The notes under the pieces are model-generated. The model did not search any database. It was not told where the DNA came from and was given only the letters and a program-made list of their open reading frames with translations. Shown piece after piece: positions 1-9,824 of a DNA stretch of 64,000 nucleotides (the stretch's first letter is position 1; each line of letters begins with the position of its first letter). The translations under genes were made by a program, and so were the position numbers. The DNA is from Corylus avellana (lineage: Eukaryota; Streptophyta; Magnoliopsida; Fagales; Betulaceae): assembly GCF_901000735.1 (NCBI RefSeq), contig NC_081544.1, forward strand, positions 26,406,095-26,470,094, given 5' to 3'.

Positions 1-1159
1 CAGTTGAGTTTTAGATCTTGTAGTCATGGGATGGGATGGCATTGGTGCAGTAGGCAAAGTAGGATTTAGATCTGCAGTATGGGAACAATTTACAGTGGAT
101 GACTGTTGAATTGTATGAGGCAGGGTTGGCTGTACTGCAGTATGTGAACAATTTGATGATTCATTAGTGAAAGAAGGAATAAGAGGCAAAGGGAAAGGAG
201 AATCACCTGTGGAGTGTAACCTGGATGGAAAGTGTGATGTAGCAAGATCCTTGGCTGGAAAAGAAGTCTCATCAAACACAACATGTCTTGAAAGATAGGA
301 CTTATTGGTTACCGGATCAAGACATTTGTAACCTGGAAAGTTATAACCTAAAAAGATACAAGGTTTAGACCTATAATCTAGTTTGTGAGCATTGTAAGGC
401 CGCAAGAGAGGATAGCACAAGCATCCAAAAACTCTAAGTTTTTGGTAGTCAGGGGCTTTGGTGTAAAGTTTAGAGTATGGAGACATGTTTTGGAGAATAG
501 GTGTAGGCAATCTGTTTATGATGTATACAGCAATGAGAAAAGAATCTACCCAATACCTATTGGAGAGATGAGAGTGAGCTAACAATGTTAATCCAGTTTC
601 AAGGATATGTCTTAGTTTTCTTTCTGTAAGGCCATTTTGAGGAGAAGTGTATAGACAGCTTTTTCTATGGACAATGCCATTGGTTTTGAGAAAAGATTGG
701 AATTGAAGAGAGGTATATTCACCTCCTCCATCAGATTGGAGTTCTTTGATTGTTGTGGAGAATTGGTTTTCCACAAGCAGTTTGAATTTCAGAAATGTTT
801 CATAGGTTTCAGACTTGGTGTGTAAGGGATAAATCCATGTAACCCTTGAGTAATCATCTATAAAAAACAATGTAGTATTTATAACCAGTGATTGACATTA
901 CTGGAGAAGTCCATATATCAGTGTGAATGAGTTGTAGAGGGGATAAAGATACACGGTTAGAAGCAGAGAAAGGTTGTTTCTTACTTTTGCCCAATTGACA
1001 TGACTCACAAAGGATACTTTTATTGATATTTGAAACTGAAACAGAATTTGAAAATAAAACAGGGAGATTGTTATCTCTAACAATTCGAGTGACTACATCA
1101 TTAGCAGGATGGCCTAACCTAAAGTGCCATACTAAAGAAGAGGTTCTTATTCCTAACAA
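1..1159 (-). pseudogene. Copia integrase and GAG-pre-integrase region
   Basis: On the minus strand, 854-1159 reads as the GAG-pre-integrase domain: VWHFRLGHP supplies the His-His part of the zinc-binding HHCC motif and CESCQLGK the Cys pair, followed by HTDIWTSP and the start of the integrase core. The integrase core and C-terminal part continue to the window edge, but the frame is broken repeatedly, and 90-284 is only a short open piece. Integrase would join element DNA to the host chromosome; this copy cannot encode a full one. The equivalent region at 52624-53812 is more open. Confidence 0.8.
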
Positions 1160-1310
1160 AGCTATAAAAGACTTGCTGCCCTTGTGAGACTTCTTGCCTC
1201 ACCGTAGAGGATACATGCCATTCTCACTCTTCCCTTCTAGGAGGATTGTTTTGGTCTGAAAATCAATGACATAGAAATTAGAGGATGTCAGAACAAAGAA
1301 ACAATCATTA

Positions 1311-1485
1311 TCATGACAAAATCTTTGAATGGAAACAAGGTTTGCAGCAGATTGTGGACAATGCAAGACATTATTAAGTTTAAAAGTAGAGGTAGATTAT
1401 CATGACAAAATCTTTGAATGGAAACAAGGTTTGCAGATTGTGGACAATACAAGACATTATTAAGTTTAAAAGTAGAGGTAGAAGA
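1311..1485 (-). repeat. Tandem duplication (about 89 + 86 bp) in copia E
   Basis: Two adjacent near-identical units, 1311-1399 and 1400-1485, each beginning TCATGACAAAATCTTTG. The first unit has three extra bases (CAG). The duplication lies between the protease active site and the pre-integrase domain and disrupts the frame there. The same duplication is present at 53964-54138, so it predates the segmental duplication. Confidence 0.85.
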
Positions 1486-1569
1486 TTGAAGAGTTGTAGA
1501 ACCATAATTAGCTATAGCAAGAGTTGTTCCATTCCCCACAACAATAGTTTCATTGTGTTGGAAGGGTTG

Positions 1570-2529
1570 CTAGATGTTAAGGTTCTCTAAGTCTTGAGTG
1601 ATGTGTACATTGGCTGCATTGTCTGCATACCACTGTGGATCTTCATAGGTAGTGTTGGATTGTGCCACCATTGCAGCGAGTTGATGAGGGGGATGTCTTC
1701 CTTGGAAGGAATAGTCCATCCTATGGTAGCAATCCAAGGCTTGGTGGTTTACCTTCCCACATATTTGGCATGAAACTCGAGGAGCAGAGTTGAGGGACGT
1801 CTGGCCTGAGTCTGGTAGTGGTAGTAGCCCAGTAGAGGTATTGTACCTTGGAGTAGGAGAAATATTGTACCTTGATGCTGCATTGGAATTGTTGTTGTTG
1901 AAGAACTTGGCAGCAGGAGGAGATGGTCTAGGGCTGAATTTTCCAGTAGTAGTAGAAGGTGGTCTGGGGCTGAAGTTTCTTGTTGGAAACTTGGCAGGGT
2001 ATTGTTCACGGCCTCTGAAGAATTTTTGTCCTTGCTTTTGAGTAAACAAGGCAAAGGTTGAGGTGTCTGCTAATGATGCTAGCTGCTGATTCAGTAATGT
2101 TTCATGATTGACAAGCTCCTCTTGAAAATCATCTAGTGAGAGTTGTTTCTCTCTGGTTAGAAGAGAGACAGTAATGACAAAAGTGTTGAAGGAAGGATTA
2201 AGGCCATTGAGGAGAAAAGAAATTAGGTCCTCATCGGGAACAGGATTCCCTATTGCAGCTAATTGATCAGACAATACCTTGGCTGATTGAATATATTCTG
2301 AACAAGTCAAGGAGCCTTGATGGAGACTCAGCAATTGTCTTTTGAGATTGGCAATTCGAGACCTAAAATCATTAGCAAACTTTGTTGCTAAAGTGCACCA
2401 GACTTGTTTGGAAGTATTAAGTCCATAAACTGTGGACAGAACTTTCTCAGAGAGTGTCAGATTGATCCAACTGAGGATACATTGATCCTTTTTGTTCCAG
2501 GTGGTAAATTCTAGATTAAGAGTTTCCAC
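1570..2529 (-). CDS. Copia gag with CCHC knuckle, running into the protease start
   Basis: An open 319-codon frame. The first ~170 residues are a UBN2-type Gag capsid region (motifs WCTLATKFAN, LLNGLNPSFNTFV). Next comes a Pro/Asn/Ser-rich linker, then a CCHC zinc knuckle (CQICGKVNHQALDC), and finally WYADNAANVHIT, the position of the retroviral-type aspartic protease active site. The usual D-S/T-G is D-N-A here, so catalysis is doubtful. The ORF is joined out of frame to the N-terminal gag piece at 2537-2701. Its translation is identical to that of 54223-55182, which shows how recent the duplication is. Confidence 0.85.
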   Translation of the reverse strand: METLNLEFTTWNKKDQCILSWINLTLSEKVLSTVYGLNTSKQVWCTLATKFANDFRSRIANLKRQLLSLHQGSLTCSEYIQSAKVLSDQLAAIGNPVPDEDLISFLLNGLNPSFNTFVITVSLLTREKQLSLDDFQEELVNHETLLNQQLASLADTSTFALFTQKQGQKFFRGREQYPAKFPTRNFSPRPPSTTTGKFSPRPSPPAAKFFNNNNSNAASRYNISPTPRYNTSTGLLPLPDSGQTSLNSAPRVSCQICGKVNHQALDCYHRMDYSFQGRHPPHQLAAMVAQSNTTYEDPQWYADNAANVHITQDLENLNI

Positions 2530-2536
2530 ACCTTTG

Positions 2537-2701
2537 TCATGGACTTAATAGTTCAGATACATCAACTATGCCTAACAGATCATGGGTGCACAGGATGGGA
2601 AGAAAATGTGTGGTCCAACCCAGGTAGTTTGGACCTTCAAGCTTTCCATTGAATTGGGAAAGTGTAGGTGGAGAGAAGGTTGATGCAGAAGAAGATGCCA
2701 T
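2537..2701 (-). pseudogene. Copia gag N-terminus
   Basis: Starts at the Met of MASSSAS, downstream of the primer-binding site, and runs 54 codons to a stop. It contains QFNGKLEGPNYLGWT, the conserved start of copia Gag (LxGxNYxxW). A frameshift separates it from the main gag ORF at 1570-2529. The open frame extends upstream to 2839, but that part lies over the primer-binding site and LTR and is not coding. Confidence 0.75.
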
Positions 2702-2765
2702 TAAAAGACAGATTGGTGTATAGTAAAGGGAAGAAGAAGAAGAGAAAAATTTGGGGCGTGTGCCT

Positions 2766-2783
2766 ACAATGGCTCTTATACCA
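2766..2783 (-). other. Primer-binding site of copia E, copy 1
   Basis: The minus strand reads TGGTATAAGAGCCATTGT directly next to the 5' LTR. It resembles the TGGTATCAGAGC site complementary to the 3' end of initiator tRNA-Met, with one substitution. The same site occurs at 55419-55436. Confidence 0.75.
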
Positions 2784-3258
2784 AAAAAGATTTCTAAGAG
2801 AAATAGAATTTGGCGGAATAATCTCATCAGCCTTCTCATTGAGCTTAAATAATGAAAGAGTTACAATTACAATCAAACTTTAATCTTATCAAGATAAGAG
2901 TGATAAGATAATTATCTAAGAAAACTATTTACAATAGATGACTTAATATACTAAAGAAATCTAATTAGAAATAATTACAAGAGAAGAGATATAATACAAA
3001 TAGATGATATTCTGTTTGTATTTTAGGATAGAAGAGAGGTTGAGAAGGAATAGAAGTCTTATGTGCTGGATCACTACTGAGACTGCGCTCGAGCGCACTA
3101 GTACCTGCGCTTGATCGCACTTGGGTGCTCTCTGATGATAAATCTCTCGGGTACTGCGATCGATCTTGCGCTCAATACTCTGAAGACTATGACCAATCGC
3201 AATATGTTGCTGGAACTTCATCTGCTGCGATAACAGTAGGATCATCAGTTAGCTTAAC
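2784..3258 (-). repeat. 5' LTR of copia E, copy 1
   Basis: About 475 bp. On the minus strand it begins TTAAGC next to the host flank and ends beside the primer-binding site. It matches 55437-55907 closely and 50329-50804 less closely. The segment 3084-3190 carries palindromic CG-rich motifs of the type TGCGCTCGAGCGCA. The canonical TG...CA ends are not clean at the host-side boundary. Confidence 0.85.
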
Positions 3259-3360
3259 GTTGAGTAGTATGTTTTTCATACAGGCTAGATTGTTGCCTTG
3301 CCTACCATTGGATATCATAATACATACATTCATAGTCCTTTGCCCCATTGTATAATACAC
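3259..3360. other. Host flank shared with the CFAS array
   Basis: This ~100-bp stretch (starting GTTGAGTAGTATG, ending at CCCCATTGTATAATAC) is also found at 17962-18062 without the copia element and at 55908-56009. It is the right-hand side of the insertion site of copia E. No coding signal. Confidence 0.8.
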
Positions 3361-5025
3361 ATGCATAAACAGTACACGCTCTCGACACTGTAGTACACGA
3401 GTGTTCGACACTGTAGTACATGAGAGCTCACACATTTTCAGAGATTTTCTGCAATGCCCTTAGCTTTTTCCCCTATTTAAACCCAACCCCTACACCTTTA
3501 AACCCTCATTTCAGCTTCTGAAACCTTAGAGAAACTTTGTTGCTTTGATTCTTGAGTGTGTGTGAGGTGGTGTTTGTTTTTTAAGAAGGAGGTGTTTTGG
3601 ACGATTTGCGTGTTGAGGTAATTACTACTCTCTCTCTTAGTGTTTTGTTAGGTTAGATATGTTAGCTTCTTGATTTATGGTAGCTTAGTTGTTAGTATCT
3701 AAGAGTTTTAAGCTTTTATCTTCGTGTTAAGTTTTCATTTCCGTTTAGGCTTAATCTTGTTATTTGGAGATGTTGTTTTGGTTGAATGGTGTTAAAAAAC
3801 CCTTTTTATGGCCTTAGGGATAGTCGAGAAAGGTTTGGGTAGCATTTGAACCAAATGAGGTTCTACCTGAACCTCACTGGCTGAACACTCGTCCTTATTG
3901 ACGAGCGCTCGACTAGAAACGTCCCTAAACCCTAAACTAGAAACGATCAAAGGAGCGCCTCTTTGCCTGAACACCCTACGACCGTTGTTTCTGAGTCTTA
4001 GGTCTATTTTAGTTGGACTTATGACTAATGAGAGGTTTTCCATAGATTTGGAGAACCCAGATCATTTGGAGAAATACTCGGAGAACTTGTTCGACCCACG
4101 TGAGTTTTAACTCACATAATCCTCATCATTTATTTTCTTACATTGCACGACTATTTTGTGTACCAAACATGCATATTTACAACTCTCACGACATACACTT
4201 TGCTGCACCATGAACTCTATCATTTGTGAAAATGTGTTACTTAACAATATAATGACAGTGAGACTTTTAAAAGCATGCATATAAAATACGGGCAAGATTA
4301 ATTGCATCATATGACATGGTATACCGGTACGTATGTGATAACGACTATGGGCTTACTATACATGTTAACTTTATGGTCAAATGCGTATATTGCCATATAG
4401 GCCTTGGATCCAATGGTTGTTTTGTGACTGGAGCAGCCTTAACGGGGTGGTCACTATAAGACGTACATCATTAGTAGCCTGGGCCTCCCTTGGTCGGACT
4501 AGATCGGGCTACTAGTGTTATGGACGCGTACAATGGTCGGGGTATCGGCATTGTATTACAGGTCTCTCAAGACAGTGCCAACCCTGATGAGAATGGATAA
4601 TATCTCGGGTAGACTATATTGTTGAACTATCACTAATTCTTATGATTATAAGCATGTACTATATCTATATCGCATTCATGGATAACTGTCACACCTAAAA
4701 TGCTGCATTTTTTACCAAACGGAGTTTATCACTAAAATGGCATGGGTATTGTGTGCATTATCTCTCACTAAGTCCTTTGACTTGCCCTTTTTTATTTTTC
4801 CTCTCATTATGTATAATTGCGTGCTTTAGCTAGCGTAGAGGGAGATGCCTTAGGACCAGATTATGGTGATTGCGCAGGACCTAATTCAGGTCATTTTGAG
4901 GATATGGAGCCTGTTTAGCTTAAGTCCATGCGGGAAGAAGGAGGGACTATCTGGGGAGAAATAATAGAGATAGTGATCATGCTTGTACTACTTAAGATTA
5001 GGCGTTAATCTTGTTATAGTATTTT
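3361..5025 (+). mobile_element. Ty3/gypsy-type LTR fragment, copy 1
   Basis: Non-coding repeat matching 56010-57651 and cut by the assembly gap. An upstream part carries a TATA-like CTATTTAAACC near 3474 followed by a pyrimidine-rich leader, as in long chromovirus-type LTRs; no reading frame of interest follows. The short ORFs inside are identical in both copies simply because the DNA is. Copy 1 has a 23-bp tandem duplication near 3390-3422 that copy 2 lacks. The LTR assignment is by layout only. Confidence 0.45.
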
Positions 5026-5125
5026 NNNNNNNNNNNNNNNNNNNNNNNNNNNNNNNNNNNNNNNNNNNNNNNNNNNNNNNNNNNNNNNNNNNNNNNNNNN
5101 NNNNNNNNNNNNNNNNNNNNNNNNN
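5026..5125. other. Assembly gap (100 N)
   Basis: Exactly 100 N, a conventional placeholder for a gap of unknown length. The left side ends inside the gypsy-type LTR. The right side begins in sequence matching 25970 onward, the 3' flank of CFAS copy B, so the join is not explained by continuous sequence in the window. Confidence 0.98.
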
Positions 5126-6236
5126 ATGAAACCGGCTCATGAGTTTATGATCTTAAAAAAGAAAATATTAGTCATGTATAAAAGTTGTACAATTGATGAA
5201 AGTGTCCTGGCCGGTTAGTTCTTTCGGGTTAAGGTTAATTAGTTTGCACGTTTTTCAGAGTAAAGAATCTTGTGGCTCTAGTGAAATTGGATCATTTTGT
5301 ATATCCGCCAAATAAATGTAAAATCCTCTACGAATAAATAGTTGATTATCTCCAAATTTGATAATACATATAACCAATTTCGAAAAACTACACATGAAAT
5401 GGACAATCTATCCTTTTGGGTTCGCACGCTTTCAAAAAGTGATTAGCCATCTCTTATGACATGAGAGTGAAATAAGATATAAAAAGTAGGTAAGTAGGTG
5501 AAGTAAATGAGAGAATAAAAGGATGAGTGGCTGGCTGCATAAGCTCATTTGATAGGGCATAATGCATTAGAAAAAAAGAGAGTTTGGTTGTAACTTCCTC
5601 TGATTTTTTTAGTTTATAAAATAGTCATCTAGTCTTTATAGGAACTTTCTCTAATTTAATTTAGTTTATAAAAACAAGGTGCTCCTTCACTATGCGCAGC
5701 ATCCAAGCTTATGAGGAGGAGTGGTGATGCATGGGGTTGTGTTTGTTCCCCTTATTTTCCAGCAATGAACACCAAAAGTTTGCTAACGTGCACAAGGTAT
5801 TTGGTGCCAGCAATGTCAGCAAAATGTTACAGGTTCCTATTATTTCATACCATAAATTTTGTTTCAAGATGCCATATATAAATATATATAAAAGCCGAAA
5901 CCTCTCGCAGAAGTACCTTAAAATTGCGATATGTGGCGTAAACCTACTTTCTTTAAAGGCTAAACCGGTTTTTCAAGAGTGAATCGGTTTTTTCTTAAAA
6001 AACCGGTTCATTAAGTAGCGTCATTAATTGTGTTAAGTATATTTTAAGAGTTTTCCATATATAAATTATTCAATAAATTAAGTATTATTAATGTCCGAAT
6101 CAAATAAGGAAACAAATAATATAAATTAAATTATTACGTATTAAAACATTTAGTCAATTTAATATGTATATTAATATACTAAAAAAAAAAAAGAGTAAGC
6201 CTTCAAGTCCAAAAATGATTTTTTGAGTTAAAATAA
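5126..6236. other. Non-coding 3' flank of a B-like CFAS copy
   Basis: The first ~60 bp match 25970-26030, downstream of copy B, where most of this stretch has since been lost. Apart from the LOB-domain fragment at 5714-5832 it is AT-rich and no other gene was recognised. Confidence 0.6.
5714..5832 (+). pseudogene. LOB-domain (LBD family) gene fragment
   Basis: Two pieces of one conserved domain lie in adjacent frames. The first reads R-R-S...C-V-C-S-P-Y-F-P, matching the end of the LOB-domain cysteine block (normally C-V-F-A-P-Y-F-P). A frameshift then leads to HQKFANVHKVFGASNVSKML, matching the conserved GAS block of plant-specific LATERAL ORGAN BOUNDARIES DOMAIN transcription factors. A conserved Cys is Ser, and neither the start of the domain nor the leucine-zipper-like end is visible. 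Only about a third of the domain is left, so this is a dead fragment, probably duplicated or captured from an LBD gene elsewhere. Confidence 0.75.
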
Positions 6237-6249
6237 GACATAGGGCTCA

Positions 6250-6370
6250 GTTTTTTTTTTTTTTTTTTTGACATGTGCACATAAGGGGGAGAGGGGGGAG
6301 GGAAATTCAAACTAGAGACCTCCGCTTCATAATGCGTGATCTCCAGCCGATTGAGTTACCTCTTGGAGAC
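6250..6370 (-). mobile_element. tRNA-derived SINE with target-site duplication
   Basis: Read on the minus strand, the element has an A-box-like TAACTCAATCGG (about 6345-6360), a B-box-like AGTTTGAATTTCC (about 6301-6315), and a 3' poly(A) tail seen as T-rich 6251-6269 on the plus strand. It is flanked by GACATAGGGCTCA (6237-6249) and GACTTAAGGCTCA (6371-6383), a 13-bp target-site duplication with two mismatches. The paralogous site at 27132-27144 has one uninterrupted copy, which confirms the insertion. The tRNA-like part cannot be a working tRNA gene. Confidence 0.75.
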
Positions 6371-6376
6371 GACTTA

Positions 6377-8224
6377 AGGCTCATTTGGCTAGCGGAATAG
6401 ACCCCTACAATGGAATTGCTATTCCTATAGAATAGTTATTCTTTTGCTTGGTAAGGGTCTATTTTTCTAAGGAATAGTTATTAATGTGGAAATCATTAAT
6501 GCCTTACACACAGGAATAGCTATTTCTCGAAAAAAAAAAAAAAAAAAAAAATGAGAGGAATATTAGCTATTCTTGAGGGAAATGACTAAGTTTTTCAAAA
6601 AATCCTTCTTTTTTTTTTTTTAACTTAAAAAAAAAAAAAAACCTTGTGCGTGGCGCCTAGTTCATGGGGTGGCAGACCACCCACAAGGTTTTCTCTTTTA
6701 TTTTGTTTTGTTTTGTTTGTTTGTTTTTTTTTTTTTTTTTGGAAAAATTAGAAATTATATGGGCTTTTTAGTAATTTTGGTTCAATTTCAATTATGAAAT
6801 ATGTCGGCTACAAACTAAAGAATTGGAATAATTATTCAATTCCAAACTCTTCTATTCACAGCAATACTTATTCATTTTCCTATTGGAATGCATATTTCGC
6901 AAACCAAACGAGGCTGATAAGCGTCGAATGTTGCACATTCAAGTCCCTTAATTTGCATATGTTAATTCCTTAGCATTGTTATTTGTTTGATTTTGTTTTG
7001 TTTTTATGTTTTCAAGTATTTAATAAAGATACAAGAAAATCATTGATTTTGGGCTCAAAATGCATTTCAAGTACTGTAGCATCACTGTAGTGAATTCACT
7101 GTAGCAAAGTTACTGTAACTACAGTGCGCTCGAGCGCACACGAGTGGCAGAGACAAAAATGAGTCTGAAATTGAGAAAGAAAGTTTTTCTAGGTCTCCCA
7201 ATCCGACTGAGAGATTGAATTACGATTTTTCTGGGATCCTTAAGGCTTCTAGGGTTCTCCTAATCCTTATAAATAGGCCTCTAAGCATTGAGAAAAAGAC
7301 ACACCGCTTCCTAGAGTTAGAAATCAGAAAATTGTCTTTGGAGCGTAGGAGATCATGAGCGGCTAACCCCTTCGTGGGGTGTTGATGTAACCCTATCTAA
7401 GCACAATGGTTTGATTGTATTTAATTTCTAGATTTTCAATTTATGCATGTTGATTGTATAACTATGATGATTGCTACAATTGATTTCCGTTCTTCATATT
7501 AAATGCAATTGTTCTTAAATTCCAAAATCAATATTTGTGAAATTCTTCTCTTGTCTTAGAAAGTATTTTACTTTTGTTGATCTCAAATCATTCTTGTTTT
7601 CTGTGATTATGAGGATGATGGCTATACAATAGGTTTAATTGACATATGATCAATAGGATTTGATAGGCCATGCCTAGGGAAGACGGATTGTACTACACCC
7701 TAGTTTAGTGTAATTTAGGTAGACAGTCCGTGCCAATCGAAGATGAGTTACACTTATTCATTGATTGTGTGTATCTCATTAAAGAATTTGATAATTTATA
7801 CCTAGGGAAGACGGGTCGTACCGCATCTTAGTGGTTAGGTGGACGATATGTGCCAACTGAAGATAGATTATGCTTATTCTTTAATAAGGTAGTTTTTTGT
7901 TTAATTATAACATGCATAGAATGAATTTTTGGGATTAATTATGATTAACCATTGTTGTGCGGATAGAGATGAAGTTAATACTCTACTCTCTCTCTCTCTC
8001 TCATATATTTACTCTCTTTATTTTCATGAACTTTGAAATTACACAAACAAATCAGTCTCTTTCGAATTAAGTTAATTTTACTCTTTCGAATTTTGATAAT
8101 TAAACCCCTGCAGTCTTTGAGGTTCGACACCCTCAATATAGCCCTATCCTACGGGATTCATTCTATTGCAAGTGGTAATTTTATAATTGATATTTTTTGT
8201 CACAAAAATATTACATCAGAGGCC
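6377..8224. mobile_element. Tourist-like MITE split by a solo LTR
   Basis: Left end AGGCTCATTTGGCTAGCGG and right end reading inward AGGCCTCGTTTGGTTTGC form terminal inverted repeats flanked by TTA, typical of PIF/Harbinger-type MITEs. The intact relative is 27138-27657. The right end is interrupted at 6914 by the solo LTR, and its last bases resume at 8219. Poly-A and poly-T runs near 6530-6640 and 6726-6740 are expanded relative to the paralogue. Confidence 0.75.
6914..8218 (+). repeat. Solo LTR, 1305 bp, TGATAAG...ACATCA
   Basis: Starts TGATAAGCGTCGAATG, ends ATTACATCA, and is flanked by the 5-bp target-site duplication GAGGC (6909-6913 and 8219-8223). The paralogous MITE at 27652-27656 shows the empty site with one GAGGC. 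A TATA-like CTTATAAATAGGCC lies near 7266-7285, so the LTR reads on the plus strand. There is no internal region, so it is a recombination product of a full element. Its start and end resemble the solo LTR at 43733-45125 and the LTR edge at 60219, suggesting a Tat/Ogre-type Ty3/gypsy family. Confidence 0.85.
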
Positions 8225-8460
8225 TTAAATTGCTAGAGTTGCCGGCTGTGACTTAGAGGCAACTAAATTATTGAGATGAAGAAAGGGAAGAAAAATATGG
8301 GATCTTAGATCTAAGAAGATCACATATGAATTTTAAAGATTTAATGATAAATTAGCATAAAAATAAACAAGAAATAAGTGAAAAATAAATGTATAACACT
8401 TCTTGGAATGGAACATGATAGATGCCAATATTACATACATCAAGAGGACATGATTCCATA

Positions 8461-8503
<43 letters not shown>

Positions 8504-9084
8504 ATAAATTTTAAGATTACTTCAAAGAAAGTGGCATGAAAAATGCTATCAATAAAAAATGTGACATTTTAAAATCTTCAATATATATCCTGACCAAGGA
8601 GGGAGACAAATAACTAGCATGGTAGACCTTCTTCTATTTTCATTGGAGTTATGATTAGGGGTGGGCAAAACCCACAAAACCCGACCCACCCATCCCGCCC
8701 AAATTTTCTCATAAAAAAGTGGATTCGTGTTATATATATTAAGTTATTTGGGCAGGTCGGGTCAGGTTGTGCATATAAGTTTTCTAATTTATCGGATACT
8801 CATTACCCCGACCTGCCCCACAATTTTATCCTCACCCTAACTAAACCCTAATACCCATCATATTCTCCTACACCGCTTCCCTTTTTTCCTTCTTTTTTCT
8901 TTCTCTTTCTGCTGCGCACTTCCTTTCGAGTAGGAGAGACCACAATTGAATCTAGGATTAAATTTACTTTACCCCGTGAAGTTTCAGGAGTTTTTTAATT
9001 TGAACACCAATGTTTAAAAATTGGCATTGTATTTCAGAATTTTCTCACCATCACTGGAGCAATAGATTGTGTTTTGATGATCAG
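8225..9084. other. Non-coding flank, paralogous to 26237-27015 and 27658-28270
   Basis: Three copies of this sequence occur in the window. It contains a run of 36 T (8464-8499) and a GGGTGGGCAAAACCC-type dispersed repeat at about 8655. The paralogy stops near 8965, after which the sequence joins the intron just before exon 3 of CFAS copy A (9000-9084, matching 33120-33205). No gene was seen. Confidence 0.6.
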
Positions 9085-9256
9085 GTCATGACAAGGGCTG
9101 ATTTAGGCCTTGCAAGTGCATACATTGATGGCGATTTTTCTTTCACTGATAAAAACGATGATCTTTTGAATCTTTTTATGGTAAGATGATTGATCTGATC
9201 AGTCGAGGATCAATCCCAAAATAGAAATGTTCCAAGCCAATACAAAGTTTCTTCTT

Positions 9257-9356
9257 NNNNNNNNNNNNNNNNNNNNNNNNNNNNNNNNNNNNNNNNNNNN
9301 NNNNNNNNNNNNNNNNNNNNNNNNNNNNNNNNNNNNNNNNNNNNNNNNNNNNNNNN
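9257..9356. other. Assembly gap (100 N)
   Basis: 100 N. The left side ends in intron 3 of CFAS copy A just before a T-rich tract (compare 33377); the right side is inside the RNase H region of a copia element. The missing DNA should contain the 3' LTR of that element and possibly exons 4-5 of copy A. Confidence 0.98.
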
Positions 9357-9803
9357 AGTCACTCCTTTTGTCAGCATGTCTGCCGGATTCTCAGTTCCAC
9401 GAATCTTCTCAAGTAGCAATTATTCACTTTCAAGAAGAGATCGAATGAAGTCATACCTCAACTGTATATGCTTTGTTCTTAAATGATACGCCAGGTTCTT
9501 TGCAAGAAAAATGGCACTCTGACTATCATTGTGTAGAACGCCCTTCTCATTCTTCTTTCCCAACTCATCCAAAAAACCTTGTAGCCAAACCATCTCCTTT
9601 CCAGCTTCTGTCACAGCCACATACTTCGCCTCTATAGTTGAAAAGGCTACAATTTTCTGTAACCTTGAGGTCCAACACATAGCAGTACCTTCTAGAGTAT
9701 ATACAAACCATGTAGTACTTTTCCTGCTATCAACATCACCTTCTAGATTAGCATCCACGTAGCCTTGCAGCTGCAATTCTGCACCTGTGAAGCAAAGGGA
9801 CAT
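9357..9803 (-). pseudogene. Copia RNase H (C-terminal)
   Basis: Reads GYVDANLEGDVDSRKSTT, the typical start of copia RNase H, then AFSTIEAKYVA and RTKHIQLRYDFIR, and after a stop at about 9420, NPADMLTKGVT near the end of the polyprotein. RNase H removes the RNA template during reverse transcription. The gap removes the last residues. Some consensus residues are changed (AKYVA for AEYVA). Confidence 0.85.
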
Positions 9804-9824
9804 ATCTGAAGTTCCTCACAGATA

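Larger units (their letters stand above)
1..3258 (-). mobile_element. Ty1/copia element, family E, copy 1 (cut by window start)
   Basis: This is the 5' part of a copia retrotransposon on the minus strand: 5' LTR (2784-3258), primer-binding site, gag, a decayed protease region, pre-integrase and part of integrase, then the window edge. It matches the 5' two thirds of the complete copy at 50329-55907 almost base for base, with an offset of 52653. Frameshifts and stops make it non-autonomous. The junction with host flank at 3258/3259 is the same as in the second copy, so the two are products of one insertion followed by segmental duplication, not two transpositions. Confidence 0.9.

Noticed and set aside
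3792..4043. 83-codon ORF, identical at 56418-56669
   Set aside because: Identity follows from the segmental duplication; the opposite strand is equally open and no domain is visible.
6342..6365. Possible tRNA gene on the minus strand
   Set aside because: Only A- and B-box-like parts are present, with no foldable cloverleaf, and it has a poly(A) tail and target duplication; it is a SINE.
9210..9448. Open frames on both strands running across the N gap
   Set aside because: They exist only because N is translated as X. Their ends belong to CFAS intron 3 and copia RNase H.
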